From NCBI GenBank assembly GCA_003693705.1, contig RBZT01000125.1, positions 1 through 64,000 of the forward strand: 64,000 bases of DNA, given 5' to 3'. The notes beneath the pieces are model-generated. The model saw only the letters and a list, made by a program, of their open reading frames with translations, had not been told where the DNA came from and made no database searches. The position numbers were made by a program, and so were the translations under genes. Origin of the DNA: Polymyxa betae (taxonomy: Eukaryota > Endomyxa > Phytomyxea > Plasmodiophorida > Plasmodiophoridae). Numbering within the stretch: position 1 is the stretch's first letter; the number at the start of each line of letters is the position of its first letter. Of this stretch, positions 45,882 through 57,428 are shown in pieces.

Positions 45882-46597
45882 TGTTCCAGAAGGGTTCGAA
45901 GAAAAAAGTTTGCGAATATTCGCAACATTTTGTTTGACCTGATAAATGATAATATTGATAATCCTAACAAAATAAACGTCAGCAGCAAAGCATCGAGAAA
46001 TTGGAGTTGGGTTTTATGAATGCGGACAACTATGGAATCTTTTGGAGATTAAGTCTCAACAGACATCCTATTCCTCAGCGCTTGACCCAAGATACAAGGC
46101 ATTTTGTCTTGATAAGTAGCTCCTACTTTTGATTTCAGAGCTGTCACATTTCAGCCTTTAGGGATTTGGATCAATATGGCAGCAATGATAGCTTCGCAAT
46201 TCGTTCATTTCAAGTGAAGACAGGAGGCACTCTAGCCGATGCGTTGTGCGATGACAATCGAGCACCAAGTTTCTAAACTTAATGTGATGGCTGCGCCCTC
46301 TGAACATCCACTCAGTACAGTAGTCATGGCGTGGCCTGTTTTTAGCAGGTATTAGTGTAAAGGAAAGACGTATTTCATACTGTCGTCTCATGAGACTTCA
46401 TCAGATCGCCAATAAACACGATTACGAGTAGCGACTTGTTGCCGCCGCGCTCTCCGTCAGCAACCATTACAGCCCTGCATCATTTGCTTTGCTTATCGGC
46501 TTAGCGCAGGCCAGTACACTTTGAGCCGGCGCCAATTCCCGTCACAGGGCAATATCAACCTGCCTGGACTGGCGGTCAGGACTTGCTTGTCATTGCA

Positions 46598-47881
46598 ATG
46601 CCAAATGATTCCGAAGGCGGCTCGAAAAAGATGGAATCGCGAGCTTTGCATCGATTCGTTGCATCTGCTATCTCAGCTGCTGCTGCTGAAACCGTATGCA
46701 ATTCTATATCGTTTGCAAGAATCGGTTGTTAAGCATTGTATAGTGTACGTACCCATTAGACATCACCAAAGTATGTATCACTACAGATTGCAGGGTTTGA
46801 ATCTGATTCGCTTCGAAATGCAGACTCAGATGCAAGCACGCCGGATTGTTCGAACTACTGAGTTACAAACTGGGTCATTCTACCTTGGTATAAAAGAAAT
46901 CCACATGTTTAGACGACTGGAACCGGCTGGGTTCGTAAAGACAGCCACCTCAATTCTCTATAAAGAAGGTAACCTTTCGTTTCCTGTTTAGACGACATTA
47001 CTTAGCTGAACTTGGTTACAGGTATTGGAGGATTTTATAAAGGTCTGCCTGCAGCCACAGCTCGGGCTGTATTTAACAATGGATTGTCTTTGACAATCTA
47101 TAAGCCCATGCTCAGGATAGTTACTGGGCGTTCTATTCGGTCACGGCAACGATTTGAGTCAAAATTGAGGGATAAGATCATAGCTGCATTTCTTACTGGA
47201 AGCTTCACTCAGCTTATTGCTAATCCGGTCGATGTCATTAAGGTGGGTGGTTCACTACATATAAATGATCTCTGAGGCGGTTCTCAGGTGAGAATGCAAG
47301 CAGAAGGTCTCAGGGATCAGCGCCGGTTTCACGGTACATTAGGAGCTGTTCGGGTATGGTGGGAAATTGGTTAGATTCCGGCCAGTTCTAATGTTAGTGG
47401 CTTCCAGTATATTGAAAAGGATGGGATCTTATCGTTTTGGAGGGGATTGGGGCCTTCCATTGCTCGGTCTGCACTTGCTGTCGGAAGCACTATAGCCACA
47501 TACGATCATGCAAAGCATCATTTGAAGAAAAAGTATCACTTTAAGGAGAGCAGCCTTCTTCATGGAGTATCAAGTGCTATTTCCGGGTCAGATTCGAACA
47601 TCGGTTTGTATGTGGAAATTATTGATGATATTGTTAGATTGGTTGCATCAGTTTGCTCTTGCCCTGCAGATGTTGTTAAAACACGGATTATGACACAATC
47701 TTTCTCAAACCCTGATTATAAATCAGTATTTCACTGTTTAACATCTATCATCCGGAACGAGGGTATTTTAACCCTTTTCAAAGGGTTCATGCCAACATAT
47801 ATGAGGTTGGGGCCCTGGCAGATTGTGTTTTTCGTTTCCTACGAGAAGATATCTGTTCTACTGGGGGGTTCAAATATATAG
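46598..47881 (+). CDS. SLC25 mitochondrial carrier (UCP/dicarboxylate-like)
   Basis: Seven exons (46598-46693, 46744-46770, 46824-46968, 47022-47242, 47288-47353, 47408-47586, 47638-47881) give 325 residues. All three carrier repeats are present with signature prolines: YPLDITKTQMQ, NPVDVIKVRMQ and CPADVVKTRIM. The first repeat has a longer matrix loop than usual. GVSSAISGLVASVCSCPADVV, IGGFYKGLPAATARA and GFMPTYMRLGPWQIVFF place it with uncoupling-protein and dicarboxylate/oxaloacetate carriers; RLGPWQIVFF is close to the G-PW-vF pattern of that branch. It exchanges a small anion across the inner mitochondrial membrane; the exact substrate is open. Exon 2 is only 27 nt. Confidence 0.87.
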
Positions 47882-47989
47882 CTTTCAATATATAGCTTTC
47901 TTAACATTACTGTCTAAACTGCTTAAGTACAGTTTAATACAGTACAGTAAGAATATATTATTAATAATTACTTGTTTGGTTTTTTTATA

Positions 47990-49135
47990 CTAGCAATCAC
48001 ATTCTAGCTGCGAATTTGTCTGTGTCAACGAATTTGATAGGTTTGATGTCATATTTTCTTTGGACATCACTGATGCCGAAAGCTGTTTGAGGCTTGTAAT
48101 GCAAGCGTCGACCTGTGCCCATACTGTGTCATTATCAGCTCGATCGATATGCTCCTTAGATGAGAGATGGGCTTCGACATCAGTGGCTAGAAATCGGCAG
48201 ATTTCGCAGTACCCCGAAACGACAACACGTCTTTTCTTCTTAGGCATCTGCTGTGCAATCGTTAAAACCACGATATTACCGAATGGAAACCGTTAAAAGT
48301 ACTTGAGTTGGTACTTTCATAGAGATTTGCTTTTGAGTAGCTAACAGGTCAGGTTGCTTTTTGTTGACGAAAGGGCATTGACCGGGCGGTGCGTCTGTTC
48401 TCATTCGCGGGACTCCATTAGGAAATTCTTTTACGATCGGTCGGAAGTGTTCTTCTAAGTCTTGTAAGGCGACCTTATTCTGAGCGTAATATGGAAGCTC
48501 TCGAGTGACATCCCTGTTAGACAACAGCAGTAAGGTGCAAGTGTGAAGAGGCTTGCAAAATCTTACGATGATTTCTTAGCAAGCGTTTTCATGATAGCAT
48601 CAACGGATACAATCTTCGTTCCGAAGCGCTTCGCTTTTGATACAATATCAGTCCTGGTAGAGTTTGGTAGAATAGCTTTTTGGGCCAGCTGGAGCTAGCA
48701 TAAATAGCAATTATGACAAAAAATTGCAAAACAACCTGTGCTGATCTTCTCCTACTGCTAGCCCTGGAGCTGCTGATTGGATTTGGTTCTGCTTGTTCTG
48801 TAGATGGGGCAGACTCAAATGGTCGGTTTGAGATAACGAAGTTAACGTCGTGGGTGACGTCCATAACCAGTTTCGCTCCGGCTTTAATAAGCCCTCTGCG
48901 AAGAATTTGTAAAGACCCATTGACGTCTTGACAATGTAAATCTAATACTACGAGGGCACCTCTCAAAGTTGGCATCAATGGCTCCTATATGTAATATAAG
49001 AATGCAATGCAATTTACCCACAGAATACCGCCATGACATCCAATACAGTAAAATGAGTAGTTGACGTACTTTGCGTCGAGATACAAGTTTGTTTGAAGCA
49101 ATGGCAGGCGTTCTGAATATAGCTAGGTTCTGCAT
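47990..49135 (-). CDS. DBF4: DBF4-like regulatory subunit of Cdc7 kinase
   Basis: Five exons (49070-49135, 48736-48984, 48567-48694, 48303-48513, 47990-48250) give 304 residues. An N-terminal BRCT-like motif N runs through VVLDLHCQ…GAKLVMDVTHDVNFVISNR and IVSKAKRFGTKIVSVDAIMKTL. Motif M appears as HFRPIVKEFPNGVPRM…GQCPF. The C-terminal zinc finger is SGYCEICRFLATDVEAHLSSKEH (CxxC…H…H). These three elements in this order define DBF4, which activates CDC7 to fire replication origins. At 304 residues it is short and lacks long linkers. It converges on the carrier gene with 108 bp between. Confidence 0.85.
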
Positions 49136-49504
49136 TGCGGCTGGAGGCCAGACCAAGCGGGAGGATGACGACAAATGCGTTTACATTAACACAATGCGGA
49201 CACCTATCAGGCTATCAAGATCCATACACAAATATATTCGGCAGGAACCTATCCTCATCCATTTGCTGTCAGTATAATAAAAAAAATTGTTTATTATTAT
49301 CGCTTGAGCAAAGGGATCCCAACGGCAACGAAGAGAGAGACAGGGGTAAAGCTACTTAAAACGAATTAGCTAAGGAATTATACCGACTACATTGGAAATA
49401 ACTGAGCAGTAAAGCACAATCAATCACAGCATACAGTCACAATTGAACAAAAGCTGATGTATCAAGAATGAATTTGAAATCACTAGACAAATAAACGTAT
49501 TAAA

Positions 49505-50507
49505 TTATGAAGCAGTGGATGATTCTGGCTCAGCCGCAGCGCCCTGGTTCTGAAAATCCGTCAGATAACGAGGTAAAGTTCAAATGATTGCAATACCTGC
49601 GGCTTGGGACGGCGACCTCCACGAAAACGACCGCCTCCTCGACGACCACGGTTAGCGCGAGGGGCTGCTTTTTCATTCACAGAAGAGCCAGGGTTTTCAG
49701 CATCTACACTGGATTCTTCTGGCTTAGAAATTTCTGCACGAGACTCGACATCTCCTTCAGCGTTAGTTGCAGCGGTGTTGGTGGCAGATGAACGGTTATC
49801 ACGACGCTGGCGTCTAAAATGCTAAAGTATTGTCGGTTTACAAGGTAAAGAAAGATTCAAGAAAATTAACCTTTTTCTTCTCCTCACGAGCGATCGGCTC
49901 ATGGAGTGGCTCGGCATCAGCCGCGGGAGGTTGGTATCCTGCAGCTACGATGACGTCCTGACTAGGAGTCGCTGTCGATAGCAAGATAGAAATTGAAGCA
50001 ACTTGACGTTTGACAGTAACCTAGGAGGAAAGTCAGCTAAACACAGTGAAGATTAACGAAATAACCTTTTCCAAGCCCTCCTCAAGAGGCATGTAAACAT
50101 CCTCTAATTCAACCGATTTAATCGAAGTGACTTGGTGTAAGGATGGAATTCGACGCTTCACTATCTCAGCGAGGCTGACAACCTTTCACGAAAATCAATA
50201 GAAACAAAATACGGCAGGTTAAGAAATAAACCTTGGAAATAGTACGGCCCATTCCCTGTAATGTGATCTGCCTGCAGATAGTTCCCGAAGCATCTCTGAC
50301 TTCTTCTTCACCAGGTTTCAAAGGTCCACTCAGGCGATTGACAATGAAAGACACTACAAAAATGTCAAACCCTTGATAGGCGAAAGCGCCATCCATACAA
50401 TAAGACTTCATCATGCCCTTGTTGGTAACCCGGCATTCGTTAGGATCGCTAGACTTGGGCATTGAGACATTGACGCGAGTGTACTTATCCATCGTGGACG
50501 ACGACAT
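49505..50507 (-). CDS. Alba-domain RNA-binding protein with RGG tail
   Basis: The first exon (50232-50507) encodes MSSSTMDKYTRVNVSMP and a run RQITLQGMGRTISK, which completes across an intron as VVSLAEIVKRRIP, the Alba fold signature. Later exons give charged linkers and an Arg/Gly tail (ANRGRRGGGRFRGGRRP) before a stop at 49505-49507. About five exons in all. Eukaryotic Alba proteins with RGG tails bind RNA in translation control or stress granules; smaller ones join RNase P/MRP. The tail favours the former. It lies between DBF4 and the EPS15-like gene, all on the minus strand. Confidence 0.78.
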
Positions 50508-50894
50508 AATTGTGGCGGTTGAGCTACCAGTGGTAGGAAGATGTTTCCCTAGCAGCGACTAATAGCAAATGCAGCAAGAGGCAGACAGAGCCCGAGGGGA
50601 AACGCAACGAAGAGACGCGATCAGCTCACAAAAAAAAGACGTTGAGTGGTGGGTTCGGCCGGGCGCAGCCTACGGACTTTTATACCAGTGGAACATCAGT
50701 CAAACGAAGCTGGCAACTTCTCCCATGTCTTCCATGGACTGAAGCAACACACACTTACTCTTAAGGGTACCAGGCCTATCATATACTTCATCGATTCAGT
50801 TTGCATGAGAATCAGTGTCGTGATGGTTTATGCCAAAATCCGATACAATGAATAAATAAACAGGTGAAAAACTTGCGACAATGACGCTTGCTGA

Positions 50895-53852
50895 TCAGAA
50901 CTGAGCCCAATCTCCATTTGTAGAGAGAGGAGGTGCACCAAAATCTGAGGAAGGCCACGCAATAGAACTCATGTTCTGTGTTTGGCTTGATGACGAATGC
51001 AGCTTTTCTGATGCCGGAGATGATTCAGACATTGCTTTCGTCGGTGGATTCCAATCGTCTTCTTCAAATGGATTCGTTTCCAGATTCTACAAGTTATCTA
51101 AGATTGAAGTTACAAACTCTAGAGCAATCTACCGACATTCGACGAGACATTCTTGACTTTCAACAAATTTTGATTTGGATCACTGTTCCAAGCAAAAGCT
51201 GGAGAACCAGCGTCAAGTGAGAAGATTCCCTACAACGATATTAGTATTCCCATTTTTATGGAATGCTGTGCTGTTCGGTTAACAGAAATACCTGTTGAGC
51301 ACTTGGTTCAGCTGAAACTTTAAACTGGTCTGTTCGGATGACAGAGTTGACTGACTTTTCAGCAGCAATAGCAGTAATAGGGGCAGATTTAAGCGGAGAG
51401 CTAGAGAAATCTATAAACAGCGTACTCAGCAACATGCAGAAGCAAACGTGTAACAAAGGTCACCATCGTCATTGAATTCTGGGAAAGTGAACTCCTCTTG
51501 AACAAGAACGCCTGATAGCGAAGACACCACAGGCTCGTTATTCAACGAAGGAGCAATCCAAACAGGTTCAGCAGTGCCAATATTCTTAAAAGGTGAAGCT
51601 GGCGCTACTGCATTGGGAGCTGTAACAGCGGATGGAGCTGCCTGAAGAGAAATGGGCAGATGAAGAATATATATAAGAAAAGTACCTTGACATGGTCAAG
51701 CTTGGCTTTGCTTGCAAGGAGATCGGCCAGCTGCCTTTCCTTGTCCTCATGATCACTGGTGACTTTTGATAGAATCTGCATCTAAACACCAGGGTTAGAG
51801 GTAAACAATACGTAAGCAAAACTGTAACTTGATAGCTGGAAACTTCGGTAAGATGGCTGATCTGTTTCCTGACATCTTCCATCTCTTGCTCCAGACAAAC
51901 CACAGCAAGCTCCTTGTCTTGAACCTGTTGTTTGAGATCTTCTACCGATTTTTGCAATTGATCGCGTTCATGGCGTAACTCCTCGAGTTGTTTAGTCCCC
52001 TGAACAACATGCTCATGATATTCCTTAATGTTTTTCCTTTCTTCATTCATCTTTTCGGTGACAAATTCCATGTTCGATTTCGCCGATGCAATATCTGTCC
52101 TGATCTGTTCGTTCCTTTAGTGGAATTTAGGAGCAAAGAACGAACACAGACCTTTTCGAACGCTGCCTGATGCAGTTTTCTCTCAGCTGTCAGAGCCGCT
52201 AAAGTTTCTTCTGCGGCTTTCGCTTCGACTTTGAGATTTTGTAATTCCTCTTCGTAGTTCGGCAATCTCGACTGGTAACCTTGAATAGCAATCTTCTGTT
52301 CATCGATCTAGAAGGGGGGTTCAGACATAAGCCGATCGGCAGATTTTTCGAAATTCGCACCTGAGCTTTCACAGAAGCGATCTGTCGAGTATATTCAGCT
52401 TTTTCTACAGTGACATTCGACTGAGCTGGATTCAAGGATTGCGAGGGGACTGCAGGTGTGGCCGTAGAATTAGAAGTTGCTTGAACGAAACTGGAGCCTG
52501 GTTGAATTGCTGGTATCAAGTTGGCAGCGGATGCAGGCGTAGAGCTAGGTCCTGCTGCCGTCATGATGGCAGATACACTCGCTGCTAAAGGCTGGGGCTG
52601 CATCTGCCGATTGTAGTATTGCATTAATGGCTCAGGAAGTTGAGCGGGAACTGGAACGCCTGACATCCTAACGGCCATCGTAAGATGCATGGCGATGGTG
52701 AATTCTTCCCTGAAGCACAAGTCAACAAAGCAAAACTAACGTCAAAAGGACTTTGGTATTACTTATTTAGCCGATTATCCTGATCAATATCAGATAGCAG
52801 CCATATATCACGAAGAACCGCAGAGCTGAGCTTTGACATCGTGAAAAAAGTTTTTGCCTCCTTTCCATTCACAAATCCATCCTTGTCAGCGTCGGCTTGG
52901 TCGAAATATTTTAAATACGTTTCTCTCTTGTCAGATGATATCTCCCAAAGAGGATCTGTTTGAATACTTGAGAGACGAGAGGTTGCAGCAGAAGTTATGC
53001 CACTGAGTTGGGTTTGAGCACTCTTCAGCGCATCGGATGCAGACGGTGCAGAAATTGCTGAATAATCCGCAATGGGCGTAGATGGATGACCCACAGCAGG
53101 GTTAGCAGGCATCAAACGAGTCTGTTGAGCTGTTGAAAACATCTGTGGAGTTTGTTTCACAGCAGCGGATTGCTGCTGGGATGGAGTTTGTCCAGAAATC
53201 ATTCCTGCAGAGTTTACCGCCATGGAAGATGTTATTTGCTGCGTTGGAAGCATCGCAGGCATCATTGACGGGGCTCCCGCATTCTGTCCCAAGAGGGAGC
53301 CAGGCATAGCAGAGTTCCCAGGCATAGCAGAGTTCATCTGACCATATTGTTGTTGCTGTTGCTGTTGCTGCTGCAAACCCGCATGAGCAGGTAAAACAGC
53401 AGCTAGAGGATCTCGAGGATAATACTGTTGGGCATTTCCATGAAAAACAGGAAGCGGAGTGTCTGATTATATGTATCAGATGAAGGTGGCATCAAAATAA
53501 AAAAAATTGACCTCTATGCAGAAGTAAAGATTCTTGAGAAACTGGAAGGTTTTGTTGGGCAAGCGCTATCAACTTACAACCAACAAAGAAGCCGTCTTTA
53601 TCCAGCTTGCCGCCTTTACCAGCGCTTGCGATATTCCATATCTGAATCATCTGGGTTAATACAGTATAAAGAGAGGATACAGAAACAGACAGCGGCTAAT
53701 GTAGGCCTGGGTAATCCAGATGTCAAAAACAAGCTGGATACTTGGGATCCAGTAGCAGTCCCTGTATTTGGATCCTCAACTAGGCTGAATAAACGATCGA
53801 ATAGAGCAATCTCATTCGGATTAAGCTTCAAATATTGTGAAGCCGCCGCCAT
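50895..53852 (-). CDS. EPS15/EDE1-like EH-domain endocytic protein
   Basis: About ten exons. The ATG at 53852 starts an EH domain (LNPNEIALFDRLFSLVED…SGLPRPTLAAMIQIWNIASAG, across an intron). A Gln run and a Met/Pro/Ala-rich linker follow, then a second EH domain with an EF-hand loop (YFDQADADKDGFVNGKEA…LLSDIDQDNRLNK, 52.9-52.7 kb, continuing EEFTIAMHL). A long coiled coil lies at 52.3-51.6 kb. The tail carries an NPF tripeptide at 51066-51074 (TNPFEEDDW) and ends GDWAQF. EPS15-type proteins scaffold early clathrin pits by binding NPF motifs in epsins. The family usually has two or three EH domains. Internal junctions near the tail were read by motif only. Confidence 0.82.
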
Positions 53853-54235
53853 GGTTCCTTGAAATCGGATTCAGGCAAAGGAGACAACTTTCCAAGCTGA
53901 CGCCAGACAGGCGGCTGTTACAGCAAAAGCGTATTAGCTGGGTCAAACCACGTCTGGCTTCTAAACGATAACGTGCTGCCTACCTGGCGATCCACTTTGT
54001 ACTCTGTTGTACTATGAAGCGACGGATCGACGAAGCAGTTGATAATTGGCGCTGCCAAAAGGCAGGTTTCGTAGCAATGGTTGAAGATGTAGACCGCAGT
54101 AGCCGCACTTATAACATCCATTGACTATCAAGTACTGTAATGAAACATTGAAATGCACAGGTGTGGCTGCTACAGATGTCATTCTCTTGCCTTTGGCAAA
54201 AAGACAATAACTTTAAGTTTTAATCAAGAAAGGGG
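53853..54235. other. Short intergenic stretch, no clear gene
   Basis: Upstream of the EPS15-like start. A 67-codon minus frame (54121-53918) starting MDVISAATAVYIF is open, and the plus strand has an open 36-codon piece over the same bases. Neither resembles a family I know, so the stretch is left as promoter or leader sequence. Confidence 0.4.
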
Positions 54236-54742
54236 CTACCGTGTTGTTTCAATCTTTAATTCCTGATGTCTAGATAACCAGATTCGACATAACTGGTAAG
54301 TTCCTGTCAGACCAACGAATATGTTTACCTGATCAAAATTAGAAGCGATTATGTAATGTGTTTCTGAACTACGCTTAAGAGATTATAATTCTTTGGAGTG
54401 ACTTGGGTTGCATATCTGGACCAAATGACTCCAGTGGCAGCGAGCGCTATGAAAAGTTATCTATCGCTGACTCTCGAAACTCTAATGCCGGCTACCTATA
54501 TTTTGTGAAACTGAAACATCCTCGACCGGCTGACGAAGATCAATAAATCCTGCAATAACTAAACCCCACTACCAAGAAGCATCATAAACCCAATGCACAT
54601 TGAATTTGTGTTGTACCTTCCATGCGGGCGCCCAAAAATGAATCGTGAAGGGGCCGGCTGGATGTGCACAGATATCGCGAACCGATTTAGAAAGTCTCTG
54701 ATCAGAAACAATTCGTTGCTGCAGACGAGCAATGGGACCCAT
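54236..54742 (-). CDS. MPC2: Mitochondrial pyruvate carrier, MPC2-like subunit
   Basis: Four short exons (54617-54742, 54496-54568, 54373-54446, 54236-54328) give 121 residues, the family size. The sequence HPAGPFTIHFWAPAWKWGLVIAG spans the first junction and matches the MPC N-P-x-G-P-x-T-x-x-FWAP…KWGLV-AG motif. ATGVIWSRYATQVTPKNYNLLSVNIFVGLTG…YQLCRI follows, equal to the MPC2 TG-IWSRYS..I.PKN..L..VN.FVG segment. It forms a heterodimer in the inner mitochondrial membrane that imports pyruvate. A second in-frame ATG upstream (54793) would add 17 residues. No exon is longer than 126 nt, so the gene is easy to miss. Confidence 0.9.
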
Positions 54743-54970
54743 GATCACAATTCGCCTATAGTTTTTAATCCATACATAACCCAATTGTACCATACATCGG
54801 ACATTTTTTCTACAGGGGCCTGATTCGAACTGAAAGTCACATTAGTTTAAACGAACGCAAAGTGTTGAGGATATAGACATAGCAACTAGTGGTTTCTGAC
54901 ATTATTGGATAGCTCATTTATTTAGAATTAACGCCAATAGTGGGCAAATCGCAATTTTTAAATGTAACGA

Positions 54971-57070
54971 TTAAGACCAAATTCGAAAACTGTTGTCTGA
55001 TCCAGCAGATAACAATATCTTGCCTGTCGTATCCATAGTAATGCTTTGAACGCTATCCTCATGTCCAACGAGAACTCCGATTTCTTCTCCAGTCTTGGAA
55101 TTTCTCACCCTTATTGTACAGTCGTTGCCTGCTGAGATGAGCATCAACCCAGAGTAATCAAATATGGTCCGGTTCGTGCTCATGCCACTAACAGTAGGCT
55201 GAATATCTAATATCTGGGAAACGGCTCTAATATCCCAAAGCTTTGCAATACCGTCGGTATCGCTGGAAGCAATCTGATCTCCCATAATATTGAATGAGAC
55301 GTGGTTGACAGCGCTCATGTGACCGAAGAAGGTCTGAACGCACAGACCAGATCTGAGATCCCATAAGGAGACAGTTTTATCACCGCTGGCTGTGGCAAAG
55401 CAGTTGGAATATGGTTGAAATACGACGCAATTGATGGAATCAACATGTCCTCTAAATGTATGCCGACATCGTTCGCTTCCAAGGTCCCAGACCTTCGCGG
55501 AGGCATCCGTTGACCCTGATACGATGAAATCTCCTAAAGTTTACAGTTCAACGTGAGATAAGAAGGATATATTGGCGGCAAACCTAGCGAATGGAAGTTG
55601 CAACTCCAAACGGACTGCGAGTGATCTGTAAATGTAGATCGAACAGTTGCATCGACCAGATCCCATATCTTAACAGTTCCATCACCAGATGCTGTTGCAA
55701 GGAGGTTGCCTTCAGGATGAAAATCACACGAGCCAACCCAATCCCTTAAATGAATATTGTTATCAAACGATTAGGAAATGCCCCCATTTAGCATACCGAT
55801 GTCCTTCACCGCTCATGATTAACTCACCATTTGGAATGGACCATAACTTCCATGTTCTATCATCAGAAACTGTTGCAATAATCGCCTTATTTGGATGGTG
55901 AGTGATATCTTCAGCAATAATTTAGTATTAAGACATGACAAACGGCATGAAACTAAACCTGCGACTGCCATAGAATGACCTTTGAACGACTTTTGCAATG
56001 TGAACTTTTCGATATTAACCGGGTCTGAATGACATTTTGAAGAATAAGCGAGCGAACGGTCAGGTGGAAAAGACGTATCGCTTTTCTGATTTGGAGATAG
56101 GTGAGACTTCTTTGGAACACGAATAGCCTGAGCATTTCGCTGATTCTGTGTCCCTTCATCGAATGATCTCAACTGTTGTTGCAATGCCTGAGAAGAACTT
56201 AGAAACTGCAAATTTTGAACAAAAATGAATTGCAAACTTCAATCTGGGATAGCAATCGGTCTTTTTCGATTTTCATCATCATCTTCTCCTTCATGGTATT
56301 TTCATACTTTTCTTTGAGCAGCTTAATTGTTGGTTCGTACGAGGAATAATGCTAACACTGTTAGATTCAAAACAGAGACTTTATCGTAGCTACCTTTCGA
56401 AGACGCTTCATGTCAGTGGTCAATTTGTTTTTCTCTTGAACAACTCTTCGATGGTGAAGACGATGGAAGTCGCGCTCCTTTCTAAGTTTTTCCCATTCTG
56501 ATTTGGTAAGGAGAGCCTGTTCTTTACTCTTTTGAAGATCTCGTCTGAGCTGTTCGATTTCTTGTCCCAACTTTTCATTCTGCTTATAAACATCAGGAAT
56601 AGCACCTATGTTCATCCGATATGCAGAGTCCTTCTGAACACGCTCATAATATTCAGTCTGGAAAGTCTTTAGAGTAATGTGGAAGTGATTTTGCAGCAGA
56701 AAATTTCGAAAGAAATCATCAATAACGGGTACGTCAGGCTGCGCGCCAGGAGCGGCTTGCTCTGATATAACTTGAGATCAATGCAATAACCAACATGTCT
56801 TGAGATACCTGTCTGCTTGCCAGATTTTACAGCGGCTATCGTTTTCCTCAGCTGATCCTCATTATCATCACTATCGTCAGATAAATCATCTGGTACTTCA
56901 TTGAATGCGCTAACGTCAAAATCAAGATCGTCTTCGATCTCGATTTCTGCAGAGATTGATATCATTCAGAGAAAGAGAGAGCGAGAGAGCGAAAACCATA
57001 GACCTTCAAAGAAGAATGTATCTCTTTCAGACTGATCGGCAATTTCAACTTCTTGCTCGCCTTTTTCCAT
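54971..57070 (-). CDS. SPAG16: SPAG16/PF20, axonemal central-pair WD40 protein
   Basis: About nine exons. ATG 57070 starts an acidic N-terminus (EDDLDFDVSAFNEVPDDLSDDSDD), then a coiled coil (56.6-56.3 kb: QNEKLGQEIEQLRRDLQKSKEQALLTKSEWEKLRKERDFHRLHHRRV, characteristic of SPAG16), then a WD40 propeller from about 55.98 kb to the end, with repeats such as GHSMAVAG, DGIAKLWDIRAV and NSFRIWS at the C-terminus. In Chlamydomonas PF20 and mouse SPAG16 it bridges the two central microtubules of the flagellum and is needed for motility. Together with CFAP45 it implies a motile 9+2 flagellum in this organism. Confidence 0.88.
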
Positions 57071-57428
57071 TACCAATCATGTGAGAGACAGTTCGATCCA
57101 AATCGGGTCCCGGTCACAATCCTGCTACCATAAAATGAAAAGTGAAAATTTGCATCCAAGCATCATTGAATACTCCTATAGTATAAACGACATGAAAGTG
57201 TGAATAGTGAGCAGAAAATGTTCAAATGAGAGTGAAGCAACCCACAGATAAAACGTAAACACGGGCTGTCTGGGTCACGGTGCGGCCGCCTTCGTTCCCC
57301 TGATTTGATTTCTGAGAATCGGTCATCCGACATTCGTTCAGGTTCTTTCCTCTTGCTGATAACCGCATCTGGATTCAGATCCGAATGAACCGCCAGCACA
57401 TTCGGACAATTTCTGCAGGTTAGCCCCC

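Noticed and set aside
46140-46330. Plus-strand pieces such as FRDLDQYGSNDSFAIRSFQVK
   Set aside because: They look protein-like but have no start, no consistent frame and no family I can name; left as intergenic.
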